Below the pieces are notes generated by a model. It saw nothing but the letters and a program-made list of their open reading frames with translations. It had not been told where the DNA came from and made no database searches. Both the position numbers and the translations under genes were made by a program. A stretch of 22,190 bases of DNA from contig JAMIFN010000039.1 in the NCBI GenBank assembly GCA_035906235.1, forward strand, positions 1 through 22,190, written 5' to 3'. Numbering within the stretch: position 1 is the first letter of the stretch; every line of letters starts with the position of its first letter. The DNA is from JAMIFN01 sp035906235 (GTDB taxonomy: Bacteria; Pseudomonadota; Gammaproteobacteria; Burkholderiales; Burkholderiaceae_C). Below are positions 15,840 through 22,190 of the stretch, piece by piece.

Positions 15840-16616
15840 TTATTTTTCTAGACTTACTGGTGTCTCTTGGCCGTTGATGGTAGATATGAGTGTTACACCT
15901 GCCGCCCCCAATTTAGCATACGGGATAGGGCTGCTGCGCTGGATGGTTTTCCCAGGGAGGACATAAGCCCACAAGCCATCGCTGAGGCTCGCTACCGTCT
16001 TGGCCTGGGCCTCGCTACCAGATTGCAGCCAAGTCTGGGCGATTTGTGCCCGAACTTTGCCCGTGTTTTTGATGGTGAACAGGGTGCTGTCCTTACCCAT
16101 GCTTTGCGCGTGCCACTGGAGTGTAGGCACAGGACGCTCGATAGCGTTGAGGAAAATGGGAATCGAATACCGCAGTACGAGCCGGATTTGCTGCTTCGCC
16201 ACTGGCGCGGCAGGCTCAGGGATTTCATCCACGATGAGGCGGTACTGCAACTCCTCGCTGCCTCCGGTTTGCTGCCGTATTAAGCGAATTTCTTGGCTGC
16301 CGCGCGGATCGATGGCCAAAATAGGGGGGCTGACAAGAATGTCCTGTGTGGGGCTTAAGACCTCTTCGCCTTTCTCGTCCTGTGTCCAGCGAAAAATGCG
16401 CGCTTGCGCATGGATGGGGCGCGCCTCTACATTGCTAAAGGTAAAGCTGCCGGCAGCCTCGTCGCTGGCTAATACCAGACCTATAGGCGAAACTTCTAGC
16501 CCTGCTGCTTGGGCGCTTAAACCCAGCAGCCCCAGCCAGCATGCCAAAGTGAGCAAGATCCACAGGCGCAGGGCTGCATGGGGGGTGGTAGAAGAAGGGG
16601 AAGTAGGCAAAGACAT
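15840..16616 (-). CDS. Periplasmic fimbrial chaperone (PapD-like)
   Basis: The 258 residues comprise a hydrophobic signal segment (about residues 17-37) and then an Ig-like chaperone. The mature start GLEVSPIGLVL is followed by the QARIFRWTQ and LSPTQDILVSPPILAIDPRG blocks, then QEIRLIRQ (G1 donor-strand region) and YRLIVDEIP. The RYSIPIF motif of archaic-type chaperones begins the link to domain 2. It binds fimbrial subunits in the periplasm by donor-strand complementation and delivers them to the usher next door. The ATG at 16616 places the signal peptide normally, but no ribosome site is evident. An open extension to a TTG at 16688 is less likely. The gene lies just behind a strong terminator, so it depends on readthrough or on its own promoter. 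Confidence 0.92.
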   Translation of the reverse strand: MSLPTSPSSTTPHAALRLWILLTLACWLGLLGLSAQAAGLEVSPIGLVLASDEAAGSFTFSNVEARPIHAQARIFRWTQDEKGEEVLSPTQDILVSPPILAIDPRGSQEIRLIRQQTGGSEELQYRLIVDEIPEPAAPVAKQQIRLVLRYSIPIFLNAIERPVPTLQWHAQSMGKDSTLFTIKNTGKVRAQIAQTWLQSGSEAQAKTVASLSDGLWAYVLPGKTIQRSSPIPYAKLGAAGVTLISTINGQETPVSLEK

Positions 16617-16704
16617 AGCAATGACAAAAATGGAAGTGGTGTAGATTAAGGAGAGAAATCCCTTAAACCCCACAAAAAACCCGTACAAAACATCAAACCA
16701 CGGG

Positions 16705-16734
16705 CAAAAAAAAGCGAGGACAAAAGCCCTCGCT
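16705..16734 (-). terminator. Strong intrinsic terminator after the pilin gene
   Basis: On the minus strand, AGCGAGG, an 8-nt loop and CCTCGCT form a 7-bp GC-rich stem followed at once by eight U residues. It lies 37 bp past the pilin stop and 89 bp before the chaperone start, inside an otherwise co-directional cluster. Confidence 0.9.
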
Positions 16735-16770
16735 CATTCTAGGGCGTGCGCCCGAACGCTGCTACTGGGA

Positions 16771-17391
16771 TTACCAAGTCAGCGTCACGGTCACGTGATC
16801 TTGATAGCGATCTGGCGTGACATCCAGCGAGTTGGCTGGCAGCGTGGCATAAACGGGGATTTTGACCGCACTAGCGACCGCCAAACCCTTACCCGCTAGT
16901 GTCACCACATTGGCACCGGCTCCTGTGACATTGCCCCATTGGGTAGCGGTGGCAGGCGCGCCTGGTACGCCAGCCGTAATGGTGGGTTGGTAGAGCTGAT
17001 AGGGAACCGTGTCCGCATTACCAAGAGCCAAAATACCGCCATTCATGATGCCACTACCCGAGGGGCTGGCATTGCCTGGGGTCAAACCCACGGTGTAAGG
17101 GGTTTTTTTGCTGCATAGCACGGTGACGGTATTGGCGGCGCCGCCAGTATTGCCCACATTGATAGCGGCATTGGCATTGTCTGCGACTTGGGTGCCGAAG
17201 TTGATGTCGGCGCCAGCCAGAGCGGGGGTGTCGTTACTGATGACCGCAGCCTGCCCGGTATTGGTGGCGACGGCACGGCAGGTTGGGGTGACTTTGACCG
17301 TCACATTGAAGGTGCCAGTGGATGTAAAAGCCTGGGCGCTACCAAATGCGGCAGTCAAAGCCATCAAGGCGGCGAGTTTATGCAGTTTCAT
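16771..17391 (-). CDS. Spore coat U domain protein, probable major fimbrial pilin
   Basis: The protein is 206 residues with a clean signal peptide (MKLHKLAALMALTAAFGSAQA). The mature part begins FTSTGTFNVTVKVTPTC; the alternating hydrophobic residues of TFNVTVKV are what a donor strand for the next subunit requires. A single SCPU domain follows, with Cys in TPTC and VLCSKK likely disulphide-bonded, INFGTQVA in the middle and the C-terminal pattern VTPDRYQDHVTVTLTW. This matches CsuA/B-type subunits of archaic chaperone-usher fibres. The ATG at 17391 has AAGGAA 6 nt upstream; the ATG-proximal extension to 17415 is rejected. It is the first gene of the cluster, has its own terminator, and is preceded by a sigma-54-like promoter. 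Confidence 0.88.
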   Translation of the reverse strand: MKLHKLAALMALTAAFGSAQAFTSTGTFNVTVKVTPTCRAVATNTGQAAVISNDTPALAGADINFGTQVADNANAAINVGNTGGAANTVTVLCSKKTPYTVGLTPGNASPSGSGIMNGGILALGNADTVPYQLYQPTITAGVPGAPATATQWGNVTGAGANVVTLAGKGLAVASAVKIPVYATLPANSLDVTPDRYQDHVTVTLTW

Positions 17392-17444
17392 AGCGATTCC
17401 TTTTAAAAACAACATTCAGCGGGATATTGCTGATGCTTGAATTC

Positions 17445-17461
17445 TGCAAAACTTATGCCAA
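17445..17461 (-). promoter_or_regulatory. Candidate sigma-54 (-24/-12) promoter of the pilin gene
   Basis: The minus strand reads TTGGCATAAGTTTTGCA, matching TTGGCAC-N5-TTGCW with the invariant GG and GC exactly 10 nt apart. The predicted transcription start is near 17434, giving a leader of about 43 nt. No comparable sigma-70 pair was seen. It would need an enhancer-binding activator, which is not encoded in this window. Confidence 0.6.
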
Positions 17462-17496
17462 TTGGGCTAGTGGTGGAAATGTAAGTTGATAACAGT

Positions 17497-17512
17497 TGTG
17501 AATTTATTCACG
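17497..17512. promoter_or_regulatory. CRP-type palindrome upstream of the pilin promoter
   Basis: TGTGA-ATTTAT-TCACG matches the CRP-family half sites TGTGA-N6-TCACA in nine of ten positions. GTGAAT and ATTCAC form a perfect 6-2-6 inverted repeat. The centre is about 70 bp upstream of the predicted start. It could bind a CRP/Vfr-like regulator or be an activator site for sigma-54. Confidence 0.45.
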
Positions 17513-17583
17513 CTTTTTAATGGTTTTTTCGTTTTTTAAATGCCGCTTAGCGTGAGCTTGGGCGAGGTTGGTGTATTCAAAGC

Positions 17584-18688
17584 TTACACCCCTTGCTTCA
17601 AACTCGCTTCGATGAAGGCGTCTAAATCGCCATCCAGCACTTTTTGCGTGGCGCTGATCTCTACGCCCGTGCGCAGGTCTTTGATGCGGCTGTTGTCCAG
17701 CACATAACTGCGGATTTGGTGCCCCCAGCCCACATCGGTTTTGCTGTCTTCTAGCTTTTGCTGCGCTTCCATGCGCTTGCGCATTTCGTAGTCGTACAAG
17801 CGGCTGCGCAGGCGTTGCCAGGCGACATCGCGGTTGCTGTGCTGGCTGCGGCTGTCTTGGCACTGCACCACGATATTGGTGGGGAGGTGGGTCAGGCGCA
17901 CAGCGGAATCGGTTTTGTTGATGTGCTGGCCGCCTGCGCCGCTGGCGCGGTAGGTGTCGGTGCGCACATCGGCGGGGTTGATATCGACCTGAATGCTGTC
18001 GTCGATTTCGGGGTAAACAAAGACGCTGGCAAAACTGGTGTGGCGCCCGCCCGAGCTGTCAAAGGGCGATTTGCGCACCAGGCGGTGTACGCCCGTTTCG
18101 GTGCGCAGCAGGCCAAAGGCGTAGTCGCCTTCAATTTTGATGCTGGCGCCGCGTATGCCAGCCACATCGCCTGCGGTTTCGTCTTCCACCGTGGCTTTAA
18201 AACCTTTGCGTTCGGCGTAGCGCAAATATTGGCGCAGCAAGATGCTGGCCCAGTCGCAGGCTTCGGTGCCGCCCGCGCCGGCTTGGATATCCAAAAAGGC
18301 ATTATTGGGGTCGGCGGGCTGGTTGAACATGCGGCGAAATTCCAGCTGTTTGACTTCGGCCTCAATCTCTTCAACCTCGGCGGCGATGGCTTGCATGCCT
18401 GTGTCGTCGCCTTCTTCGCGGCTCATCTCAAACAATTCGGCGTTATCGGCCAGGCCACTGCCTAGGCGCTCTAGCACCAGCACCACGCCTTCGAGTTGTT
18501 TTTTCTCTTTGCCCAGTTCTTGCGCGCGCTTGGGGTCGTTCCAAACGGCGGGGTCTTCTAGCGCGGCGTTGACATCTTCTAACTGGCGGGCTTTGTGCTC
18601 CCAGTCAAAGATAGCTCCGGAGATCTTGCACGCGCTCAGAGAGGTCTTGCAAGGCGGCAGTGGTGGCGTTGATTTGTTCGGCGTCCAT
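17584..18688 (-). CDS. prfB: Peptide chain release factor 2 (programmed +1 frameshift)
   Basis: RF2 reads UGA and UAA and triggers release of the finished peptide. The ATG at 18688 opens a short frame (MDAEQINATTAALQDLSERV) that meets an in-frame TGA at codon 28. Ribosomes shift +1 at CTT-TGA-C and continue in the main frame to 17584, giving about 367 residues (E. coli RF2 is 365). The long downstream frame shows the release-factor domains: SPF tripeptide for stop-codon recognition (RKSPFDSSGG) and the catalytic GGQ loop (SGAGGQHINKTDSAVRL). A gene call starting at 18486 would miss the N-terminal helical domain. Low RF2 favours shifting, so the gene autoregulates (family knowledge). The leader also holds a terminator-like hairpin. 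Confidence 0.96.
18604..18619 (-). promoter_or_regulatory. prfB programmed +1 frameshift site
   Basis: CGG-AGC-TAT-CTT-TGA-C on the minus strand: the slippery CTT is followed by the poor terminator context TGA-C, and a Shine-Dalgarno-like GGAG (18615-18618) lies just upstream. The conserved RF2 site is AGG-GGG-TAT-CTT-TGA-C; here the internal GGAG sits one base closer to the shift codon. Confidence 0.95.
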
Positions 18689-18717
18689 GGTGGTTTAAGG
18701 CGGCATAGGCCGCAAGC

Positions 18718-18756
18718 AAAAAAAGAAAGCCCGCCAGCAGCAAGCGGGGCGGGGCT
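18718..18756 (-). terminator. Terminator-like hairpin in the prfB leader
   Basis: On the minus strand, AGCCCCGCC and GGCGGGCT pair with one bulged C around a 12-nt loop, followed by TTTCTTTTTTT. This is the form of an intrinsic terminator, yet it lies 29 bp before the prfB start and downstream of a TATAAT box at 18769-18774. The MAPEG gene beyond is transcribed the other way, so this is not its terminator. Confidence 0.65.
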
Positions 18757-18768
18757 AGAAGTGGGGCG

Positions 18769-18774
18769 ATTATA
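18769..18774 (-). promoter_or_regulatory. Candidate -10 box for prfB
   Basis: A perfect TATAAT on the minus strand, 81 bp before the prfB ATG. No good -35 hexamer is seen at 16-18 bp, so the promoter call is tentative. Confidence 0.4.
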
Positions 18775-18864
18775 AAAGGCTGGGGATAAAAATCTGGGGT
18801 TCGCTGGGGGCGCTAAACGGTAGCTGAGATTACACTGGCGGCCTCTTTTTTTTCAGGAGTTGTG

Positions 18865-19284
18865 ATGCAGCATCCCACCTTTACGGTTGCCATGTGGTGT
18901 TTATTGGTAGCAGCTTTTTTACCCCTATTGCCTTCCATCATTGCCAAGTGGACGGGCTTTAAACAAAAGCCTGCGCAAGGCGGCTACGATAACCACGAAC
19001 CTCGCGCTTGGCTGGCCAAACAGACGGGCTATCAAGCCCGCGCCAACGCCGCGCAAATGAATACTTACGAGGCGCTGCCTTTCTTTTTTACCGCCGTGTT
19101 GCTGGCGCATTACCTGAATGCGCCCCAAGGCACGCTGGATTTGCTGTGCATGGTGTGGTTGATCTTGCGCAGCGCCTATGTCATGTTGTATGTGGCTGAT
19201 CAAGCCGCACTGCGCAGCACGGTGTGGGCGGCAGCGGTGGGGCTGAATGTATGGATTTTTGTGTTGGGTTATCGCAGTTATTGA
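18865..19284 (+). CDS. MAPEG-family integral membrane protein
   Basis: The protein is 139 residues with four hydrophobic segments. They are about residues 8-27, 71-84, 92-108 and 117-134, and between the first two lies the conserved cytoplasmic stretch ARANAAQMNTYEALPFFFTAVLLAH, in which the RANAAQxNxxE-type motif is typical of the MAPEG superfamily (membrane-associated proteins in eicosanoid and glutathione metabolism). Bacterial members are mostly uncharacterised; some have glutathione transferase or peroxidase activity. The ATG at 18865 was chosen because AGGAG lies 5 nt upstream, whereas the GTG at 18862 has only 2 nt spacing. It is transcribed divergently from prfB and convergently with the acyl-CoA dehydrogenase gene. 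Confidence 0.88.
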   Translation: MQHPTFTVAMWCLLVAAFLPLLPSIIAKWTGFKQKPAQGGYDNHEPRAWLAKQTGYQARANAAQMNTYEALPFFFTAVLLAHYLNAPQGTLDLLCMVWLILRSAYVMLYVADQAALRSTVWAAAVGLNVWIFVLGYRSY

Positions 19285-19300
19285 GGCTGGGCTGGTTTTC

Positions 19301-19320
19301 CCCTCGCCCTTTTGCGGGGG
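19301..19320. terminator. Weak terminator-like hairpin after the MAPEG gene
   Basis: CCCTCGC, loop CCTTTT, GCGGGGG: a 7-bp stem with one G-U pair, 16 bp past the stop. No U-tract follows on the plus strand. Confidence 0.4.
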
Positions 19321-19372
19321 CAAAGCCCGACCTCTGCCAAGGCGCCCTTAGGCATTAGGTCAGCACTTGATC

Positions 19373-19411
19373 GCTATTTAAAAGATAGCTATCCGGGCAG
19401 GTTTTACGGCC
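19373..19411 (+). repeat. Dispersed intergenic repeat, copy C
   Basis: GCTAT, spacer, ATAGC, then TATCCGGGCAGGTTTTACGGCC. It is the most divergent copy in the CTGCTC part but keeps the stem and the GGCAGGTTTT-ACGGCC half. It sits in the 170-bp gap between convergent genes and is followed by three near-copies of an 8-9 nt unit (CCTAAA with ACG/TGG/TGC). Confidence 0.7.
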
Positions 19412-19454
19412 TAAACGCCCTAAATGGCCTAAATGCCCCTGAATTGCTAAAGCC

Positions 19455-21239
19455 TTAAAAATCCTCAGCCCTTAGCGCTAAACAACTGCCTGCGCCCTGG
19501 CTGATGGCTTGCTCGGCCGCTTGGCAGCGCGGCAAGATGTGCTCGGCATAAAACTGGCAGGTGATTTTTTTCTGCAAGGCAAAAGCTGCTTGTTCTTTGC
19601 CTAGCCTGTGCGCGGCCAACCAGCTTTGCGCCATTTGCCAGCCCGCAAAGGCATTACCCGCCAGCATCAAAAAGGGCACAGAGCCTGCATAAGCCGCATT
19701 CGGCGCAGCTGCAGCCGTGTGGCAAAGAAAGCCCACACTTTGCGTAAAGGCCGTGCAAGCGCTATGCACATGCCCGGCGATACGCGCCGCGCCCACATCG
19801 CCTGTGGCCTGCAGCTGCTGCACGGTTTTTTCGATCTGGGCAGCCAGGCTGCGGGCAAAAGCGCCTTGGTCACGCAGGGTTTTGCGGCCTATCAGGTCAT
19901 TGGCTTGAATAGCGGTAGTGCCCTCGTAAATCGCCAAAATTTTGGCATCGCGCAGGTATTGCGCCGCACCTGTTTCTTCAATAAAGCCCATGCCGCCGTG
20001 TACCTGCACGCCCAGCTGGGCGACTTCTTGCACCATTTCGGTGCTATAGCCTTTGACCAAGGGCACCAAAAATTCGTACAGGGTTTGCGCCTGGTTGCGC
20101 AGGGCTGCGTCGGGGTGGTGCTGTGCTAAATCGTGCTGGCCAGCGGCAAAGGCGGCGAGCGCGCGGCAGCCCTGCGTCAGGGCGCGCATGGTCATGAGCA
20201 TGCGGCGCACATCGGGGTGCTCGATGATGGCGACGGCGGCTTTGCTGCTGCCATCCACAGGGCGGCTTTGCACGCGCTCGCGGGCAAAAGCGACGGCGTG
20301 CTGGTAGGCGCGTTCGGCCAGGCCTATGCCTTGCACGCCCACGCTGTAGCGTGCGGCGTTCATCATGATGAACATGTATTCCAGGCCACGGTTTTCTTCG
20401 CCGACCAAATAGCCGATAGCGCCGCCATGGTCGCCATATTGCAAGGTGCAGGTGGGCGAGGCTTTGATGCCCAGTTTGTGCTCGATGCCGACGCAGTGCA
20501 CATCGTTGCGCGCGCCCAAGCTGCCATCGGCCTGCGGCAGAAATTTGGGCACGACAAAAAGCGAAATGCCTTTGATGCCAGCAGGCGCATCGGGCGTGCG
20601 CGCCAGCACCAGATGGATGATGTTTTCGCTTAAGTCTTGCTCGCCATAGGTGATGAAAATCTTGCTGCCAAACACGCGGTAGCTGCCATCGGTTTGCGGC
20701 TCGGCGCGGCTGCGGATCAAGGCCAAATCAGAACCCGCTTGCGGCTCGGTCAAATTCATGGTGCCCGCCCATTGCCCGCTGATGAGCTGGGGTAGATAGC
20801 GGTTTTGCAGCTCGGCGCTGCCTGCGGTCAGCAGGGCTTCGGTGGCACCATCGGTCAGCAAGCTGACCAACGAAAAGCTGAGGTTGGCACTGGAAAACAT
20901 TTCGCTACACGCCGCGCCTATGGTTTTGGGCAGACCCTGGCCGCCAAATTCAGCAGGATGTTGCAAGCCCTGCCAGCCGCCTGCACGCAGCTGGGCATAA
21001 GCAGCCTGAAACCCCGAGCTGGTGATAACTTGGCCCGCGTCAAAACGGCTGGGCGTTTGGTCGGCGCTGTGGTTCAGCGGTGCCAGCACGCCTTCGGCAA
21101 AACGCGCGCATTCATCCAGCACAGCGGCGGCGGTGTCGCTATTGGCATCGCTCAAGCCTGGCAGTTGCGCCAGCGCATCCAACTGGGCCAAATGCTGCAT
21201 GGCAAACAACATGTCTTGAACGGGGGCGCGGTAGCTCAT
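19455..21239 (-). CDS. Acyl-CoA dehydrogenase, DmdC-like long form
   Basis: At 594 residues it is longer than ordinary acyl-CoA dehydrogenases (about 380) and matches the DmdC-type group with an extra C-terminal helical domain. The FAD/substrate-binding signature is MNLTEPQAGSDL. A second block GGMGFIEETGAAQYLRDAKILAIYEGTTAIQAND carries the catalytic Glu in YEGTT. The extra domain follows (ALQKKITCQFYAEHILPRC near the end). It oxidises an acyl-CoA to the 2-enoyl-CoA and passes electrons to ETF. DmdC itself acts on 3-methylmercaptopropionyl-CoA, but most relatives in this group have unknown substrates and are annotated for general fatty-acid use. AAGGAA lies 6 nt before the ATG. Repeat copy D lies just upstream. 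Confidence 0.92.
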   Translation of the reverse strand: MSYRAPVQDMLFAMQHLAQLDALAQLPGLSDANSDTAAAVLDECARFAEGVLAPLNHSADQTPSRFDAGQVITSSGFQAAYAQLRAGGWQGLQHPAEFGGQGLPKTIGAACSEMFSSANLSFSLVSLLTDGATEALLTAGSAELQNRYLPQLISGQWAGTMNLTEPQAGSDLALIRSRAEPQTDGSYRVFGSKIFITYGEQDLSENIIHLVLARTPDAPAGIKGISLFVVPKFLPQADGSLGARNDVHCVGIEHKLGIKASPTCTLQYGDHGGAIGYLVGEENRGLEYMFIMMNAARYSVGVQGIGLAERAYQHAVAFARERVQSRPVDGSSKAAVAIIEHPDVRRMLMTMRALTQGCRALAAFAAGQHDLAQHHPDAALRNQAQTLYEFLVPLVKGYSTEMVQEVAQLGVQVHGGMGFIEETGAAQYLRDAKILAIYEGTTAIQANDLIGRKTLRDQGAFARSLAAQIEKTVQQLQATGDVGAARIAGHVHSACTAFTQSVGFLCHTAAAAPNAAYAGSVPFLMLAGNAFAGWQMAQSWLAAHRLGKEQAAFALQKKITCQFYAEHILPRCQAAEQAISQGAGSCLALRAEDF

Positions 21240-21256
21240 GGGGATTCCTTTTATAT

Positions 21257-21295
21257 GCTCATATAAATATAGCTGCTCAGGCAGGTTTTTCGGCC
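21257..21295 (+). repeat. Dispersed intergenic repeat, copy D
   Basis: GCTCATAT-AA-ATATAGC, then TGCTCAGGCAGGTTTTTCGGCC. It is close to copies A and B read on the opposite strand and shares the following CTAAAT with copy C. It lies 18 bp upstream of the acyl-CoA dehydrogenase start, in its leader or promoter region. Confidence 0.8.
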
Positions 21296-21376
21296 TAAAT
21301 TTCCAAAAAACCTATCGAAAATATCACGGTTGGGCTTGGCAGCCAGTTTATCGGGCTTTTTTGCCTGCCTGCCCGT

Positions 21377-22190
21377 TTAACTGCCCTTCATGGCGCGCTC
21401 TATGGCGCTTTGCGTCAGTTTGCTGCTGAGGTAGTGCGCAAAGGCATAGACAAAATTGCGCAGATAGACGCCGCGTTTGATGGCGATGCGCGTGGTGTTG
21501 GTGCCAAACAAATGCCCAGCTGGAATGGCGACCAGGCCATCGGGGAAGTCGCTGGCAGCGGCCATTTCGGCAATGATGCCTAGGCCTAGGCCGCTGCGGA
21601 CATAGGTTTTGATGACATCAGAGTCAATGGCTTCGAGCACCACATGGGGTTTGAGCTGCGCCGCCGCAAAAGCTTGGTCGATATGGGTGCGCCCCGTAAA
21701 AGTGGGGTGGTAGGTAATCAGTGGCTCTTGCGCGACTTCTTGCAAACTGGGTTTTTTGCGCGCGGCCAAAGGGTGGTCTTTGGGCATGATGAGCATGTGT
21801 TGCCAGTCGTAGCAGGGCAGGGTGAGCAAATCGGGGTAGTTGCCGAGCGATTCGGTGGCGATGCCGATTTCGGCCACATCTTCCAGCAGCATCTGCGCTA
21901 CCTGATCGGGCGTGCCCTGGTGCAGGCTGATAGATAGCTGCGGAAAATCTTGCCGCAGGCGCGCAATGGGGGCGGGCAGCACATAGCGCGCTTGCGTGTG
22001 CGTGGTGGCGATGCTGAAAGTGCCCGTGCCTTGGCGCGCGTGCTCGGCGGCGATGCTTTTGATATTGCCCACTTCGCGCAGCACGATTTCGACGCTTTTG
22101 AGCAATTGCTCGCCCGCAGGCGTGATGGCACGCAGGCGCTTGCCATGGCGCGAGAAAATATCCACGCCCAGCTCGTGCTCGAGCTCCAAA
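21377..22190 (-). CDS. cysB: CysB/Cbl-family LysR-type regulator (5' truncated by window edge)
   Basis: The visible 271 codons lack the first ~45 residues, including most of the helix-turn-helix; the frame is open to the window edge and the true start lies outside. The fragment begins with the end of the DNA-binding domain (LELEHELGVDIFSRHGKRLR), then the linker helix. The CysB-type effector domain follows, with THTQARYVLP, LHQGTPDQVAQML, IATESL, LPCYDWQ, TYHPTFTGRTHID, the strongly diagnostic DSDVIKTYVRSGLGLGIIAEMA, and HLFGTNTTRIAIKRGVYLRNFVYAF. CysB and Cbl activate sulfate assimilation or alkanesulfonate genes with N-acetylserine or APS as effectors. Which of the two this is cannot be told without its neighbours. 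Confidence 0.9.
   Translation of the reverse strand, partial: LELEHELGVDIFSRHGKRLRAITPAGEQLLKSVEIVLREVGNIKSIAAEHARQGTGTFSIATTHTQARYVLPAPIARLRQDFPQLSISLHQGTPDQVAQMLLEDVAEIGIATESLGNYPDLLTLPCYDWQHMLIMPKDHPLAARKKPSLQEVAQEPLITYHPTFTGRTHIDQAFAAAQLKPHVVLEAIDSDVIKTYVRSGLGLGIIAEMAAASDFPDGLVAIPAGHLFGTNTTRIAIKRGVYLRNFVYAFAHYLSSKLTQSAIERAMKGS

Noticed and set aside
17758..18465. 235-codon plus-strand frame inside prfB
   Set aside because: It is antisense to conserved RF2 sequence including the GGQ region and looks like an Ala/Val/Gly shadow.
18486..18688. prfB read as a truncated or frameshifted pseudogene
   Set aside because: The in-frame TGA sits exactly in the conserved RF2 programmed frameshift context, and the two frames join to a normal-length protein.
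21351..21376. CGGGC...GCCCG stem with T-run after the LysR stop as a terminator
   Set aside because: The T-run lies inside the loop rather than after the stem on either strand, and the stem is only 5 bp.

Overview
The window reads as a chromosomal segment of a betaproteobacterium, most likely Burkholderiales and probably Comamonadaceae. Three things suggest this: an RNase E with a long Arg/Pro-rich tail, a DksA of the beta/alpha type with a Lys/Ala-rich N-terminal extension, and the mix of core genes (thiC, prfB, a CysB-family regulator). The assignment rests on family recognition by eye; no search was run. No rRNA, tRNA, CRISPR array, insertion sequence or prophage gene was seen.

Layout. 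Positions 1-1455 (+) hold the 3' end of rne, followed by an inverted repeat and four perfect copies of an 11-bp tandem repeat. Positions 1718-8772 are all on the minus strand. In transcription order they are a COG0523/CobW GTPase with a His-rich metal-binding loop, a DksA with a histone-H1-like tail, a STAS-domain protein, an isochorismatase-fold hydrolase and a GT39-like membrane protein. Positions 8970-10075 (+) carry a glutathione S-transferase and a YchJ/SEC-C protein. Positions 10102-12240 (-) carry thiC with its TPP riboswitch. Positions 12332-17391 (-) form a compact archaic (Csu-like) chaperone-usher fimbrial cluster: pilin, terminator, chaperone, usher, two-domain tip subunit. Then come prfB (-) with its programmed frameshift, a MAPEG-family protein (+), a DmdC-like acyl-CoA dehydrogenase (-) and a truncated CysB/Cbl-type LysR regulator (-) running off the end.

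The most informative non-coding signals are five. A close sigma-54 promoter match and a CRP-type palindrome lie in front of the fimbrial pilin. A strong intrinsic terminator lies between pilin and chaperone, which should make pilin more abundant than the assembly machinery. A dispersed intergenic repeat occurs four times, one copy lying between the thiC riboswitch and the thiC start. A terminator-like hairpin sits in the prfB leader. DksA has lost three of its four zinc cysteines and lies directly behind a COG0523 metal-chaperone-type GTPase.

I do not see an obviously unprecedented multi-gene system. The fimbrial regulation, the repeat family and the DksA/COG0523 pairing are the parts most worth checking.
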